Assembly (NCBI GenBank): GCA_965644315.1
Contig: CBFFRQ010000053.1
Span: 124,001 to 188,000, forward strand
DNA length: 64,000 nt
From: Caecitellus pseudoparvulus
Taxonomy: Eukaryota > Bigyra: Bicosoecida
Direction of reading: 5' to 3'
The translations under genes and the position numbers were made by a program. The notes beneath the pieces are model-generated. The model saw nothing but the letters and a program-made list of their open reading frames with translations. It made no database searches and was not told where the DNA came from. Within the stretch, counting starts at the first letter, position 1; each line of letters opens with the position of its first letter. This document shows, piece after piece, positions 1 to 11,600 of this stretch.

Positions 1-2
1 TT

Positions 3-737
3 GTATCTGTGCCGGAGAGTCCCAAGTCTGCTGCCCAGGGAGCGGCTCAGGCGCCGCCAGCGGCAGCCGTGTCAGCGCCCCCGCAACCGGCAGCAGCAGA
101 GCCGGCCGCGCCCTCTGCCCTGCAATCTGCAGCCTTCCAAGGAGCACTTTTGCACGGATACCTGCACCGCCACCCCCACACCAGTGCACTGGCAGACGCT
201 ATGGGCCCAGCTGTTGCAGAGGCGGTGTTGGAGAGCCTGCTGCCCAGCGTCGTTGGCGCTGCCGTCCGCTCCGCAACTCGAGCCTTCCACCAAGCCATGG
301 CCAAGCGCACAGCGGAAGCAGGGGGGGCGCTGCTGGACAAGGACAGTGTAGAGGCTGCATGGCAAGTGGTCGCAGTGCGCGCTCAGGCGGCAGCGCGGGA
401 GAAGGCGGCAACCCTCGGTGCGCCTTTGGTGCAAGCGGCGGTGAGCGCCGCGGTGAGCACTGCCTTGCTGCCGCAGGACTGTGTTGGACGGGGCCCAGGG
501 GATGCGGGCACGTCACGGAAGGACTGGCTGATGGCGTGTGCCTCAGCGCTGGCGAGCGACATCCCCGACGAGAGGTCCACGGCAGCCCTCGTGGCAGGCG
601 ATGTCGCTGCCCATCTGGCCCTGCCCAAGTTGGATGCGGCGGCCAAGCAGCTCGCACCCGTCCACGTCGCAAGGGCCATGGCAGCGGTGCAGGGCACATC
701 CACTCGCACCTACTGGAAGGCACAGGGACCAGATTGA
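3..737 (+). CDS. 3' end of an Ala-rich helical protein, function unknown (partial)
   Basis: Open reading frame entering from outside the window and ending at a TGA at 735-737, so only the C-terminal ~244 residues are visible. The first ~45 residues are a Pro/Ala-rich linker. The remainder is strongly helical and Ala-rich, with evenly spaced Val/Leu and Arg/Lys and a hydrophobic stretch near AVAEAVLESLLPSVVGAAV. I see no catalytic motif, signal peptide or clear transmembrane segment and do not recognise the family. The frame continues upstream without a stop to the window edge, which supports a longer gene. The next gene starts 436 bp downstream on the same strand. Confidence 0.6.
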   Translation, partial: VSVPESPKSAAQGAAQAPPAAAVSAPPQPAAAEPAAPSALQSAAFQGALLHGYLHRHPHTSALADAMGPAVAEAVLESLLPSVVGAAVRSATRAFHQAMAKRTAEAGGALLDKDSVEAAWQVVAVRAQAAAREKAATLGAPLVQAAVSAAVSTALLPQDCVGRGPGDAGTSRKDWLMACASALASDIPDERSTAALVAGDVAAHLALPKLDAAAKQLAPVHVARAMAAVQGTSTRTYWKAQGPD

Positions 738-1172
738 GGCAAAGGTGGAGTATGTGAGTATGTGATGCCGCGCTGCGTGACTCACGGCTGCGGCTTCGCC
801 TCGGCGCGCGTGGTCTTTCCGGGCTCCTTTGCGAGGGCCCGGTCGCCGTGCAGCTGAGACCTGTCGGACGACACTGGCATGCGAATTAATGCTACACCCA
901 TACGCGTTGCCAGGCTCGCTGCGGGGCTTGCAAGCTGGACCTGTATAACTCCACCCAAGTGCACTGCAGCAGAGTTGGCGTGTTGGGCAAAGCCCGCTGA
1001 CACCCCCCCTTCACCCCCGCAGGCCGGGGGGGCGCACTTGCCACGTCAGTTCACTTTACCCACTTACCCACACACCGGTTCCCTCCACACCCTTGCCTCT
1101 GCATCCCGGCACGCTCCCTGAGGGTGTGCTTCCTCCTGCACGCAGTCCCGCTGACCACCACGCCCGTGCAAC
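738..1172. other. Intergenic spacer, presumed promoter of the C2-tectonin gene
   Basis: 435 bp between the stop of the partial gene and the ATG at 1173. It is less GC-rich near 880-960. I see no tRNA, repeat or convincing TATA box. It presumably holds the 3' UTR of the first gene and the promoter and 5' UTR of the second. Confidence 0.5.
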
Positions 1173-3762
1173 ATGGCTGACGAAGCCCCCACCATCTTCA
1201 CGCGCTACACGCGCATTGTGACTGTGGTTGTGCACCACTGCTCCGACCTGAAGAATGCAGCTCTGATGGGTACGTGTCGTGGTGCTATGCAGTGCGAGAG
1301 CTGCCGTGGCAGGCCTGCCTCGCTTTTGTGGTTGCCGTGCCCTTGGGCCCTTCGTCCTCTCGCGCCACTTCCGTGCATGTGAGCTATACCACGCGGCTTT
1401 GTGCAGGCACAAGTGACCCCTATGTCATGGTTGACTTCCCCGATGCCAAGGCTGTGCATGGCGGCAACACGTGCGTAGGAAGTGCATGTGATGGGCTGAC
1501 ACAGCACGTACTGGAGCGCAACCCTTCCACCCTCCTTTTCTGCAGCGATTCTGACGTCGACGGCCGCACTACTGTTGTGGACGACAACCTCAGCCCAAAG
1601 GTGACAATCTTGCGCCCGCCAGTCTTGCGTCTGCCGCTGCACCGAGCGATTCCCCACCCGCGGCCCCACAGTTCAACGAGCAATTCGTGTTCTTCGTGGA
1701 CTCCACTGCGACCAAGTTCCGCCTGCGCGCCTTCGACAAGTGTGTGGGCATGGATGCCAATCTGGGCTCTACCCAGGTGCTCCTGAACGAGGAGGAGGCG
1801 AACTTCGTCACTGCGCCGCTGGGTGGGCAGGGCACCATAACGTACTCCTTCACGCAAGTGAACGTGGCTGACCTGCGCGCTCTGGCCAGGATGGACGACC
1901 AGGCGGGAATGGCGGACCAGCTGGCGGTGGAGAAGGAGGCCCTGCAGGGGGAGGTTGCCACCCTTCAGGCGGAGGTTGCTGCCCTGCAGGGCACTGTGGC
2001 TTCCCTGGAGAGCGCCATGGCAGAGGATGGCGGCCTGGATGAGGCGCGCGAGGCTGCCTTGGCGGATGCCAAGGCAGAGGCCGAGGCCAACGCCGCCAAA
2101 GTGGCGGACCTGGAGGCCGCCGTCGCTGCCCTGAACGAGGAGGTGGAGGCTCTGACTGGGCAGCACGCTGCCGCTGCGGAGGCCGCCGAGGCCGCCACGG
2201 CACAGCTGGGTGTCCTGCAAGCCGCCCTCGGCGAGCAGGAGCAGAGCGAGGAGGCCGCTGCCGCTGCCGCCGAGGCTGCCGCTGCCCGGGCTTCGTCCAT
2301 GCAGGCTGAGCGAGATGCGTTTGAGAGCCAGGTCGCCAGTGCCATGGCAGCTGCTGAGGCTGCCGAGAGCCGTGCCGCGGAGGCCGAGGCACAAGTGGCC
2401 GAGTTGTCCGCTGCAAACGAGGAGCTGGCGGCGGCGGCAGATGGAGTGGGCGATGAGGAGCTGGTGGCCACCATCGCCGGCCTGCGTGGCGAGGTGGCTG
2501 CTCTGCAGCAGCGCCTGGGTGAGGAGTCTGCGGCGCCTGAGGTGGCCTGGGAGTCGGCGAGCGAGGTGCCCTTCACGCATGCGTCCACTGGCGGAGACTG
2601 GATGCTGGCTGTGGACGAGGCTGGCACCATCTACCGCAAGGCGTCTGGCGACATTGCAGGGGAGGAGACTGTCATCGAAGGCCGCGCGAGCTGCGTGTCC
2701 ACCAACGGCACGTGCGCGTGGGTGGTGAACTCTGAGGATGTCATCTACGCCTGCGCTGATGTCGGCGCAGAGCCTGATGGCATGGGGTGGTACAACGTCC
2801 CTGGCCGCCTGCGCCAGGTGCACGTGGGCGGCGACTACGTCGTGGGCACCAACCACGATGGCGTGTTCTACCTGCGCAAGACTGACGCAGAGCCAGACCA
2901 CCCGTGGGTGCCGCTCAACGGGCGGGGCGTGCAGATCGTCACCAACGGCGAGTTTGCGTGGCACATCAACGCCGCTGGCATGATTTACAAGGGCCCCATC
3001 GCTGGCGCTGAGGAGGCTCGGCGCATTGAGTGGGTGGAGGTGCCTGGCCGGCTCACCTCCCTGTCCATTGACTCCTCCCGCGTGTGGGGTACCAACGAGC
3101 ACGGCAACGTGTACTTCAAGGATGCCGCTGGCCTGTCACCCCACTGGACCCAGGTGGCCGAGGGCATGAAGCTGGTGGTCCCTCACCGCCACGGCATCGC
3201 CGCCATCTCCGCGGAGGGCACCTTCGTCACCCGCGCCTCTGTCGTGCCGCCTCCCCCCACCGACGCCGCCGTCCTGGCTGACGTGCCACAGGGCTACCTG
3301 CGCATGTTCATGCACATGGCCCACCGCACGTACAAGACGGGCGCCCTGCTGGCGGTCAAGTCTGCCGCCTACAACCTGGCCCTGCGCGTGGAGGACGAGG
3401 CTGGCGAGCGTGTGCGCGCCCACAACGGCGGCAAGCTGGGCCCACTCAAGCTCATCAACGTGCGCCCACACCCCAAGAACAGCCAGGCGGTGCTGCTGCA
3501 GTGCCGTGCACCTGGCAAGTCCTCCAAGAACTACCAGAGCGTGGGCGGTGGGGCTCTGCAGGCCACGGGCGGCACGGCTGCCGACACCCAGTTCGTACCC
3601 GAGTGGTCCCCCGTCAACCCCGGCAAGCTGACGCTGCACACCCCTCGTGGCTACGTGCGCTTTGCGTCTTCGGGCACCGTGGACGTGGATGGCATGCCTT
3701 CGGCACGCACGGAGGTGCACATTGTGCCTCACCCCCACCAAACCAAGCAGAACCTGTGGTGA
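1173..3762 (+). CDS. C2 domain / coiled-coil / tectonin beta-propeller protein
   Basis: Exons 1173-1269, 1407-1470, 1546-1600 and 1672-3762 join in phase to give 768 residues. Seen: an N-terminal C2 domain (about residues 8-105) interrupted by all three introns, with the TSDPYVMVDF Ca2+-loop motif and the FNEQFVFFV strand split across exons; a long Ala/Glu heptad-like coiled coil (about 139-355); four or five tectonin-type blades (about 364-595) with recurring AWHIN.AGMIY, VWGTNEHGNVY and VGTNHDGVFY units; and a C-terminal ~165-residue beta-rich region resembling a trefoil or fascin-like fold. Family knowledge: C2 domains bind membranes with Ca2+, and tectonins bind lipids or glycans. Inferred role: Ca2+-regulated membrane adaptor or oligomeric lectin-like protein. 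There is no signal peptide, so it is cytosolic. The order of domains is unusual; the C-terminal fold is only a guess. Confidence 0.85.
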
Positions 3763-3925
3763 GCGGGGCTGCGCTTGAGCTCAGGTAGGCTACGCGCCAC
3801 CAAGCTCGCGTTCTGTCTGAGCGTCGACAGGGTCAGAATGCAGTCGTGAGTGATACCCTCTTGGTCCGCCATTAGCGATTTCCCGGCTTCGCGGCGAGGG
3901 CGGCTGGCAGACACAGCTGCCGTGC

Positions 3926-6048
3926 ATGCAAGTCGCCTCTGACGGGCACATCCCATTTGTCCACCCCAGTCGGGAGCAAGAAGCGACTGTGTGGAATCAT
4001 CATCACGCCATGGAGGGCCTCGTATGCTACCCATGGAACGGGGAGGTGGAGTTGAGCGATGTGGGCGTGTCAGGCTCTTTGTGCGGAATCGGGCCTGATG
4101 CAGGAGTTGCAAGCCCTGTCAGCGAGTTGAGGGAGGTGACCACTGTCTGCGGCTCATACTGCTTGCGAGAAGTTGTGGTGAAGTTCATGAACAGTACGCA
4201 CGCTGATGCTGTGGAGCTGAATCAGAACTTGCGCTTGAGGTGTGTCCCGCCACGCCGACCACGAAACGCTGCCGAAACGAGCATCGCCACTCTGCGCACA
4301 GTGCTGCGATTGATGATGACCTAGGCGAGCATGTGGGGGCGAGGCACTGGCTGAGAACACTGACTGTCCAGCACACGCTCGGCATGAAGGACCTACCCTC
4401 GGGTGTCCCGCCAGATTCGGTGTTTGTGGTGCTGGAGCGGTGTGCAGGCAACTTGCGAGGCGCGCTGGCCCTGGCCCGCGCGTTGCGGGATGATGCAGAC
4501 AAGGCCCCCAGTCCCGAGCCGCCACAGGCAGCAACACCAATGTGGGATGGAGTCTCTGCGCTGCCAGCTGGCTCCTATGCTGCAGCGGCCTGCCCTGCGC
4601 CTCCCTCGGCAGCCGTTGCTTTGGAGGCGAGTGCAGGCACGGCACCAGCCGAAGCGCCTCTGCCGGCCCCCTCACACCACGAGACCTTGCGGCAGAAGGC
4701 CACCGAGTGGGGCCTCCCACACAAGTGCTACGAGGAGCGCTTCCTCATCAACCTTGCCCGCCAGCTGGTCAGTGCCGTGGCTTTTTTGCACGACCCGGGG
4801 CGGGGCGGCTTTGTCGCGGTGGCCCACGGGAACTTGAAGCCGTCCAACGTTCTGCTGCGCAACGGAGTCGTCAAGCTGTCCGAGTTCGACCCCTGTCCAG
4901 TGTCGGCACAGGTTGATGCGGGGGAGGCCGCAGTGCGGCATGCGCCTGTCTCGCCGTGGCGGCCCCACGAGGGCTTGCCACGGTCCCCTCAAACTGGCAC
5001 CAGCGGCGCACCCCCCCCCATGGCTTCCGCAGGGGGTGCCGGGGGCGCAGGGCACTTCACAGGGCAGAAGGAACACGTGGACGTGTTCGGCTTGGGCTGC
5101 CTCATCTTCTTCGTTCTGACGCTGGGCGACCACCCCTTTGGCGGCACCACCAGCGAGCAGGTGAAACGCATCAAGCTGGGCGCCATGCCGGCGCTGTCAC
5201 AGCTGCGGGCCCTGAAAACCGCCGCAGGCTTCGAAGCAGCGGACTTGGTGGGCACGCTCCTCGACAAACACACGGTGCACGACGGCACAGTGGCTCGGCA
5301 GGCGCTGTGGCACCCGTTGTTCTGGGACGTGCACGCGAAGTTTCGCCTCATCACAAACGTGTCTGAAGGCCTGGAGGTGAACCAGACCCTCGTGCCCAAC
5401 GCTGTGCAGCGTGCATTTGCCACCGCCTTGCAAAGCGCCATCCAGCGCCATCTGGGTGGTGCACGGGGGTGGCACGAGTTGATGGCGGCTCCACCCGGCG
5501 CTGGGCCAGACGGGTGGGGCAACGCCACCATGTACCCGTTCAAGACGCCGGAGGAGTACGAGGGGAACTACGCGGGGCCCTTCTCGAACTACTCCCTCGT
5601 GCGTTTCGTGCGGAACCTGTACGTGCACGGCGCCTCACATGTGCGGGTGGGCCTGTTCACATCCGTGCGGGCCATCACGCATCACGTGCTGCGTTGCTTC
5701 CCCTGGCTTCCCCTCGTGCTGTGGCAGGTTGACCAGGCCCACGGTGGCCACTTCACACAGGCAGCCCTGGCCACCACGGAGAACCCAGCGACGACGGCAG
5801 CAGCGCCGCCTGCCATCATGGTGTCTCACAAGCGTCTGCTGAGCAAAGGCCGCATTGCCAGCGCCCTGCCAGCCAGCAAGCCCGGCGGTGCTCCGCAGGC
5901 GAAAAGCCACAGCAAGGAGGACGACACGTCTGACTCGGACTCCAGCAGCTCGTCGAGGAGCTCCGGCTCATGGGCCTCACGTGGCTCTCAGGCGCGGCGT
6001 CGGCGGCGGCAGAGGCGGAGGTCTGGCAAGCCTCGCCGGCGGGGATAG
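3926..6048 (+). CDS. IRE1/RNase L-like protein: pseudokinase plus KEN ribonuclease domain
   Basis: Exons 3926-4239 and 4302-6048 (62-nt intron, phase 2) give 686 residues. Kinase-like region: the beta-3 lysine is in REVVVKF (K86), but the catalytic loop reads HGNLKPSN (about 280-287, Asp replaced by Asn) and the DFG position reads SEFD (about 298-301). A KEN ribonuclease domain follows from HPLFW (about 442) and keeps the catalytic pattern R542-N543-x3-H547, with a Tyr about 14 residues upstream. After about residue 585 the tail is low-complexity Ser/Arg. Known: IRE1 and RNase L use nucleotide-driven dimerisation to activate this RNase. Inferred: a kinase-dead regulated endoribonuclease. There is no signal peptide, lumenal stress sensor or transmembrane segment, and only 163 bp separates it from the gene upstream, so a missing sensor exon is unlikely. 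The start at 3926 is the first ATG in frame; a tiny upstream exon cannot be excluded. Confidence 0.8.
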
Positions 6049-6305
6049 GGGGGGAGGGGGGGTGCTCACAGCGCTGCGCCTGCGTTTGAGCCTCGCAGCC
6101 GCAAGGCGAGAACCCAAGCCAATACCCACGAGTGCCTGCCACCAATTCATGATGCGATCTATGCACCCCGCATCTTCCTGGTACTCCCGGGCGTTGAGAG
6201 CCCGCTGCAAGCTCCCGGCATTTGTCTCCCATCACCACGTTTCTGCCTTGCCAGGTTCTGGCGTTGCAGGCACTCACCTGCACCTGCAAGCGACGTGGAC
6301 GCCTG

Positions 6306-7315
6306 ATGGCAGGAGCAACTCAGCAGGGTGGATGCAAACGACAAAGATGCAGTGGATCGACCCTCCAAGGCGGCGTGCAGCTCACTGTGGAGTCGTCAGG
6401 TGAGTGCGGCAAGAGGCTGGAGCGCGTTTCGCTGTCGGAGCGTTTCTCAGCCACGCTGGCGATGGAGGTGCGCCACTCTGTCACTTGTCAGTGCGCTCCC
6501 CTGCAGGAACACCACTTAACCCAGTAGATGATACAGATGGCTCCCCGGCCAAGCGTCCACGCCCCCTGAAGTCCGTGTCATGGCCGGACTGGAAGGGGGA
6601 CTTGGCCACGGAGGACAGCAGCCAGGCTGGCACACTGGAGAAGGTGTGGGTGTTGTCCCCCTGTGCCTACCCCAAGGACTATTGGAGCGCTTGTTCGCCG
6701 TGGTCAGTCGTCATCGCCCAGCTCGAATCGGCGGTGGATGACCAGGAGGCATTGCTGTCTCGGCACTTGGCTGGTGGCCGCACAGCCCGGAGCCAGGTGC
6801 TGCCTATCCACACATCAGCGGCGGCGGCTGCTCGCAGCCGCACCATCATGGGCACGGCAGAGGGACTGTTTAAATTGTTAGGAATTTGCGCGTCTGCCCT
6901 GCAGCAGGGGAGGCAGGAGTCCACGGTGTCTGCCGCGGTCCGGCGCATCGCTGTGCTGCGGGCAGTGCTGCAACACTTGCACTCCCAGCGCGCGGCAGCG
7001 TTCCAAGCAGGGCCTTCGGCACCCTCCAAGGCCCCAGTCTCTGAATCCCCACCCCCCACTCGCGAGGGCGACAGCTCCACCCCCTCCCCGCCCACACATG
7101 CGGATGGAAGGCAGGGCAGAGGGGGGCGGGCCGCGGATGGTCCCGTGCTGCCCCCCGCCACCCTCGCGCCCTCCACCGCGACAGCCAAGGAGGACGACTC
7201 GCTGCACCTCAGCCCACGAGCAGTGCCCACGCCGCTTGGTCCCTTGCCAGGCCCAGCGACTGCGCCTGCTCCTCCACTGGCCCAGCTCCTGCCTGGCGCC
7301 AGCGCCAATGAATAG
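6306..7315 (+). CDS. Unrecognised protein with a possible PP1-docking motif
   Basis: Exons 6306-6399 and 6507-7315 (GTGAGT donor, CCCTGCAG acceptor, phase 1) give about 300 residues. The N-terminal third is basic and holds KRPRPLKSVSWPDW; KSVSW fits the degenerate [RK]-x-[VI]-x-[FW] protein-phosphatase-1 docking pattern. A helical middle follows (about 95-205: SPWSVVIAQLESAV, RRIAVLRAVLQHLHSQR), then a disordered Ser/Pro/Ala tail. There is no enzymatic motif, signal peptide or membrane segment. The start ATG at 6306 is the first in the frame that splices correctly; an earlier exon is possible. The gene converges on the minus-strand gene ending at 7323, only 7 bp away. Function unknown; the PP1 link is inference from a short motif. 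Confidence 0.5.
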
Positions 7316-7322
7316 TTTTCCG

Positions 7323-8280
7323 TCACCACACCCTCGATTCGTCACTGTCCAAATCCTCACCCCCACCATGGGAGGTGCTGCTGAAGGTGGCAGGCAAGGG
7401 CTGGGGCATGTCCTCACCCTGTGCCTGGCTGTCTGCCGCGGTTGCGGTGCTGCTCTGTGACTCCTCACGCTGCCCGGCCGTTGCTGGCCCCCCTGGCGCG
7501 CGGGCTGGAGCCAACGCTGCACCAGTTGACGCAACAGCAGCAGTGGATGGGGCAGCAGCCGTGCTTGCAGCGCTGTGATCCTTTGGGCCCACGCCCAGTA
7601 GGGTGCTGGAGTAGCAGCTGTTGGCGACGAGCCTGGACACGCCGCGGTCAATGACCACCACGCCTTGCTCTTCCTGCCACCTCAGGACACTGGCCACGAC
7701 CATGGCGTCGCGAGTCTTGCGGCGGTGCTGCAAGGCGTTGTTCACGGCGCACCAAAACCGCACCCGCACCTCGAAGTCAGCGGGGAAGAGCCAGGACATG
7801 CTGCTTGGCAGCGCCACCTGTGATGCGGTGGAGCCGAGCCACAGGCCAGGAGGTGTGCAGTATGCAGGGGCAGGGAGAAGCATCAACACACACGCACCCC
7901 ATCGTCATCACCATCGTTGCCTCGGCACTTGAAGTGCTGCAGGACAGCTTCAAAATGGGCCAGGCGAAGGAGGAGGCTGTGTGCGGCTGCCTCGGGGGTG
8001 TAGAACACACCGTCCACTCGGATGGGGCTCCCGTACAGTGGGGCTGGAATGATGGCTTCCCACACTTTCAGCTGGGTAAGGGGGGCGCCGCATGGGGAAG
8101 CACCAGTGCCCCGCCGAACCCTCAGCGAGGCCGGGTGCGGAAATCGATCCAGCCGCTCACCTCGCCTCCTTGGTGCTCAAGGTAACACCTGGGAAAGATA
8201 CCCGGAATGGGGGTATGAATAGTCTGCTCAACACTGTTCAGGATCTCTAGCAGGGCTTCGGGAGTGGCCTGGCTGGCCAT
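7323..8280 (-). CDS. Unrecognised 262-residue protein, three exons
   Basis: Exons on the minus strand: 8280-8161, 8071-7898 and 7817-7323, all joined in phase 0, with GTGAGC and GTGCGT donors. The ATG at 8280 starts MASQATPEALLEILNSVEQ. The first ~190 residues look globular, with well-spaced hydrophobics (GSPIRVDGVFYTPEAA, LRLAHFEAVLQHFK, SWLFPADFEVRVRFWCAV, SVLRWQEEQGVVVIDRGVS), and the last ~70 are Ala/Ser/Thr-rich and disordered. I do not recognise the family and see no targeting signal. The product is probably nuclear or cytosolic. It shares a 358-bp divergent promoter region with the UBR gene and converges on the gene ending at 7315. Confidence 0.6.
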
Positions 8281-8638
8281 TTCGCCCCGTGAACGCCGAC
8301 TTGGGCTGCCAGCGGTGCGGGCCAGCCTCGAGGATGTCAATCGCAGGGCTTGGTGGACCTCACCGCCGTGGTGGGCAATTCAGAACAATACAAAAGGATG
8401 CATGTCGCCCCCCTGTGGGCGTGGCGTTTTGTGGTTTGACGAGGGGCCCACAGTGTGCGGGAAGCGACTGGCGGCCGCGGCCGCGCCGGCCAACATTTGA
8501 AGCTGCTGGACAAACCCAAAAGCACGCACGGCTCCGTGGCGCTCAATGGAGTGAGCCTCACGAGTACACAAACCCCGCACATTGCACGCACTGTGGTGTG
8601 TGGGAGCTTCCTGCTCCGTTTTCCACGATTCGCCCGGC
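8281..8638. promoter_or_regulatory. Divergent promoter region between 8280 (-) and 8639 (+)
   Basis: 358 bp separating two opposite start codons, so both promoters and 5' UTRs must lie here. No TATA-like box or obvious repeat was seen. Confidence 0.4.
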
Positions 8639-11600
8639 ATGTTGCGCCAGGCTGCAGGCCAGCAGCCATCCCTGCTGGCGCTGGTGCAGGCTGCAGTGCA
8701 GGATCCTCCCGCGCTGGACTCGCTGCTGCTTGGGGGCTTGTTGGAGGCCAACCCAGGTGCCACGGCTGAAGATCTACTGCATGCCTTGGACGCCTCCAGC
8801 AGCAGCATCTGCGGCAAGAACTTCGACGAGGGGGACTTGGTGTACCAGTGCGCCACCTGCGGAGTGGACCCGACGTGTGTCGTGTGCTCGGATTGCTTTG
8901 ACAGGTCTGCCGGCGCCCACGAAGGGCACGAAGTTACCTGCTATCGCTCGGGGGGCAATGGCGGCACTTGTGATTGCGGGGACCATGAAGCATGGAGTCG
9001 TGAGTGCTGCCTGTGGGCTCTGCAACGCTGACGAAACACCTGAGCCTGAACGCGATTGCTGCGCTGCCACCCCTCGCAGCTGAAGGCTGCTGCGACCAGC
9101 ATGGAGCAGGCGCATGTGAAGAAGCAGATGCCACAGACCCCTACGAGCGGTACCCACCGGGGCTGAAGCAGCACGTCGCTGCCGTCATTGGCGTGGCGGT
9201 CACTCTGCTGGTGGAGTCCGTGACGGGTGTCTGCCGCTCCTTCCGCACCGAAGCCGTCCTGGAGGCGGCAGACCCCTCCGAAAACCTGCAGCTCATCGTG
9301 CACAACGACGATGTGCACACGTACGATGAGGTGATCGGCGTGTTCGCAAGGGTCGGCGGCCACTCGCAAGCCGCTGCCCAAGCCTTGACCGTCAAGGTGG
9401 ATGACGAGGGGCAAGCGATGCTCCTGTCTGGGACGCAAGAAGACTTTTCTCTCCCCAAGGTGCCCGTGGCGGGGTCTTCCTCCACCCAGAGCGTCATCCA
9501 CGCCATGCAGGAGTCTCACCTGCTCTTCAGCCTCCGCAGCCCAGCCACGCAGAGGCGGGCGGACACAGCGCGCGTGCTGTCCCAGTGGCTGTTGCGCCTG
9601 TCCAACGCCCAACGGGGCACGCGGCTCCTCATTGTGGACGCCCTGGGCGGACTGGATGTCTCCGACTTCATGGCTGCCGCGAGCGGGCAGCAGCCGCTAC
9701 CAGTTCTGCGGGCACCACCTGCCGAGTGGGTGGGGGGCGTATCCTCTTCGACTGCCCTGCCAGAACCAGCGTTTGTCACCCCCCTGGACGTGCTCATGAG
9801 AGTGGGTGCATACCAGGACAAGGCTGTTATGTGTGCCGTGCAGTCCATGTACACGAGCTGTGTGCGGGAGCCGGTGTTCCGTGACGCCTTTGGCTGGGCC
9901 CTCCTGCGGCAGCTGCCGTTCATCTCCCTTGAGTACGCGGCAGGCATTGGCACAGCAGAGCTGTCAGTCCTGGACTTCTCCGTGCAGATCCTCACTGTGC
10001 CCTCCTTTGTCACCCGGCTCGTGCCGCCTGCTCTGGTGGGTGCTCTGGCCAAAGGAGAAGTGCTGGCGCCAGACGCAGGGCACGGCACGCACATCTTCCG
10101 CCTCGCCAAGGCCTTTGCGGACGTCATGGCACACGGCTCCACGGTGCAAGCGTGGGCAGTGCATGGCCTGCAGGCGCACTACGGCGGCCCACTCCCTTAT
10201 GCCGTGGAGCTCTCGACAGATGAGGCAGGCGAGCCACTCTCCGCACGCCGGGCGGAGTCGGACACCTTCACAAGGATGCTGAATCTTTCAGACCGCATGC
10301 TCCAGCACCGCCGGCAGGACGCCACGGGTCGGGTCATGGACTACATCAGCCGAATCCCAGGCATGGCGGCCACCACCATGGCTTGCCCTGCCGTGCTGGG
10401 GCAACTGCTGCGGGCCATGGCACCAGCTGATGGTATGGACAGCCGGCGTCGCAAGACTGGCGATCACATGGGCTTCGAGAGTACCTCCTGGGTGACCGCA
10501 TTCAACATCTCCCTCACCCTTGGGCCATCCGTGCAGTCCTTGGTGCAGCACGTGGTGTCACAGGCGGGAGCTGCGTACGCCGCCCGGCTGAACGTTGCGC
10601 GCGGTGTGGAAGCTGGCTCTGAGCACTCCCCCATTTCCACCGGACCACAAGGCACAGCGGCACTGCACCCTGCTCAGTGGTGTAGCATGCTGCAGCAGGT
10701 GACTGCGGCCATCGCACGACGGCTGGCAGGGCTGGCGCCGCCCCAAGACGGCACCTCCGCTCCTGGGCAGCCAGACTTTTCCCCACTCCCGCTGCAGGAG
10801 GTGCCGTTCCCTGTGCCGGGCGATGGCTCTGGGGCCCTCGTCTGTACCTCGACAGCCCAAAACTCCATGGTCAGCTTTCACCACCCTCTGCACCGCCTGC
10901 TGGGCCTGCTGGCCTCTGCGCTGGCAACCCGCCTGCCACCGTTCCTGCCCAACCCTCAAGCGCCAGCTGCAAGTGCGACAGAGTCAGCCGATGTACCAGG
11001 CAGCGTAGATGCCATGGTGCAACAGTATGGCGGCGCCGTGCTGGACCCCCTCGCGCTGCTGCACGAAGCAGTGTCGGGCTTCGTGGCAGGGCAGGCTGCA
11101 GGGACGTCCACAGGTCCAGGAAGCGGGGGCGACGCGCCTATCGCCTGGACAGAGCAGTCACTGCTGGCTGCCTTGCTGCACCCACCTTTGCAGTCCATGG
11201 CCATGGCAGGCGGCATCGCAGCAGGCCTCTGGGCCCGCAACGGCCATGCGGTGCTGGAGGAGGTCGGCAACTACAGCCGGCCGCCCCAAAGCAGCACGCT
11301 GCGAGACCTGGACATCATGGCCGTCACCAGCGCCGTGGGTGCCATGCTGGTTCCCGCACAGACCCCGCAAGAGCTCGGTGCGCTCGCCTCTGCGGCCATG
11401 GCTCAAGTGTTGCACCAGTTCGGTGCGCGGTGTTGGCTGACGCACCCAGCAGCTCGCATGACCCTCGCTGCCCCAGGCATTTTGCTGCCTTCTGCTGCGG
11501 AAGATGCTCTGGAGCAAGTCTCCACACGTGCGGAGGAGGCTCTGCGGACACTGATCGTCTTGGTGTCTGAGGCGCCCTGCAGGGTAGCACCCTGTGTGCC

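Noticed and set aside
1420-3102. 560-residue minus-strand ORF opposite the C2-tectonin gene
   Set aside because: Antisense to the coiled-coil and tectonin coding sequence, which is strongly supported on the plus strand.
3763-3925. Hidden lumenal or transmembrane exons for the IRE1-like gene
   Set aside because: Only 163 bp is available, and no hydrophobic coding segment is present.
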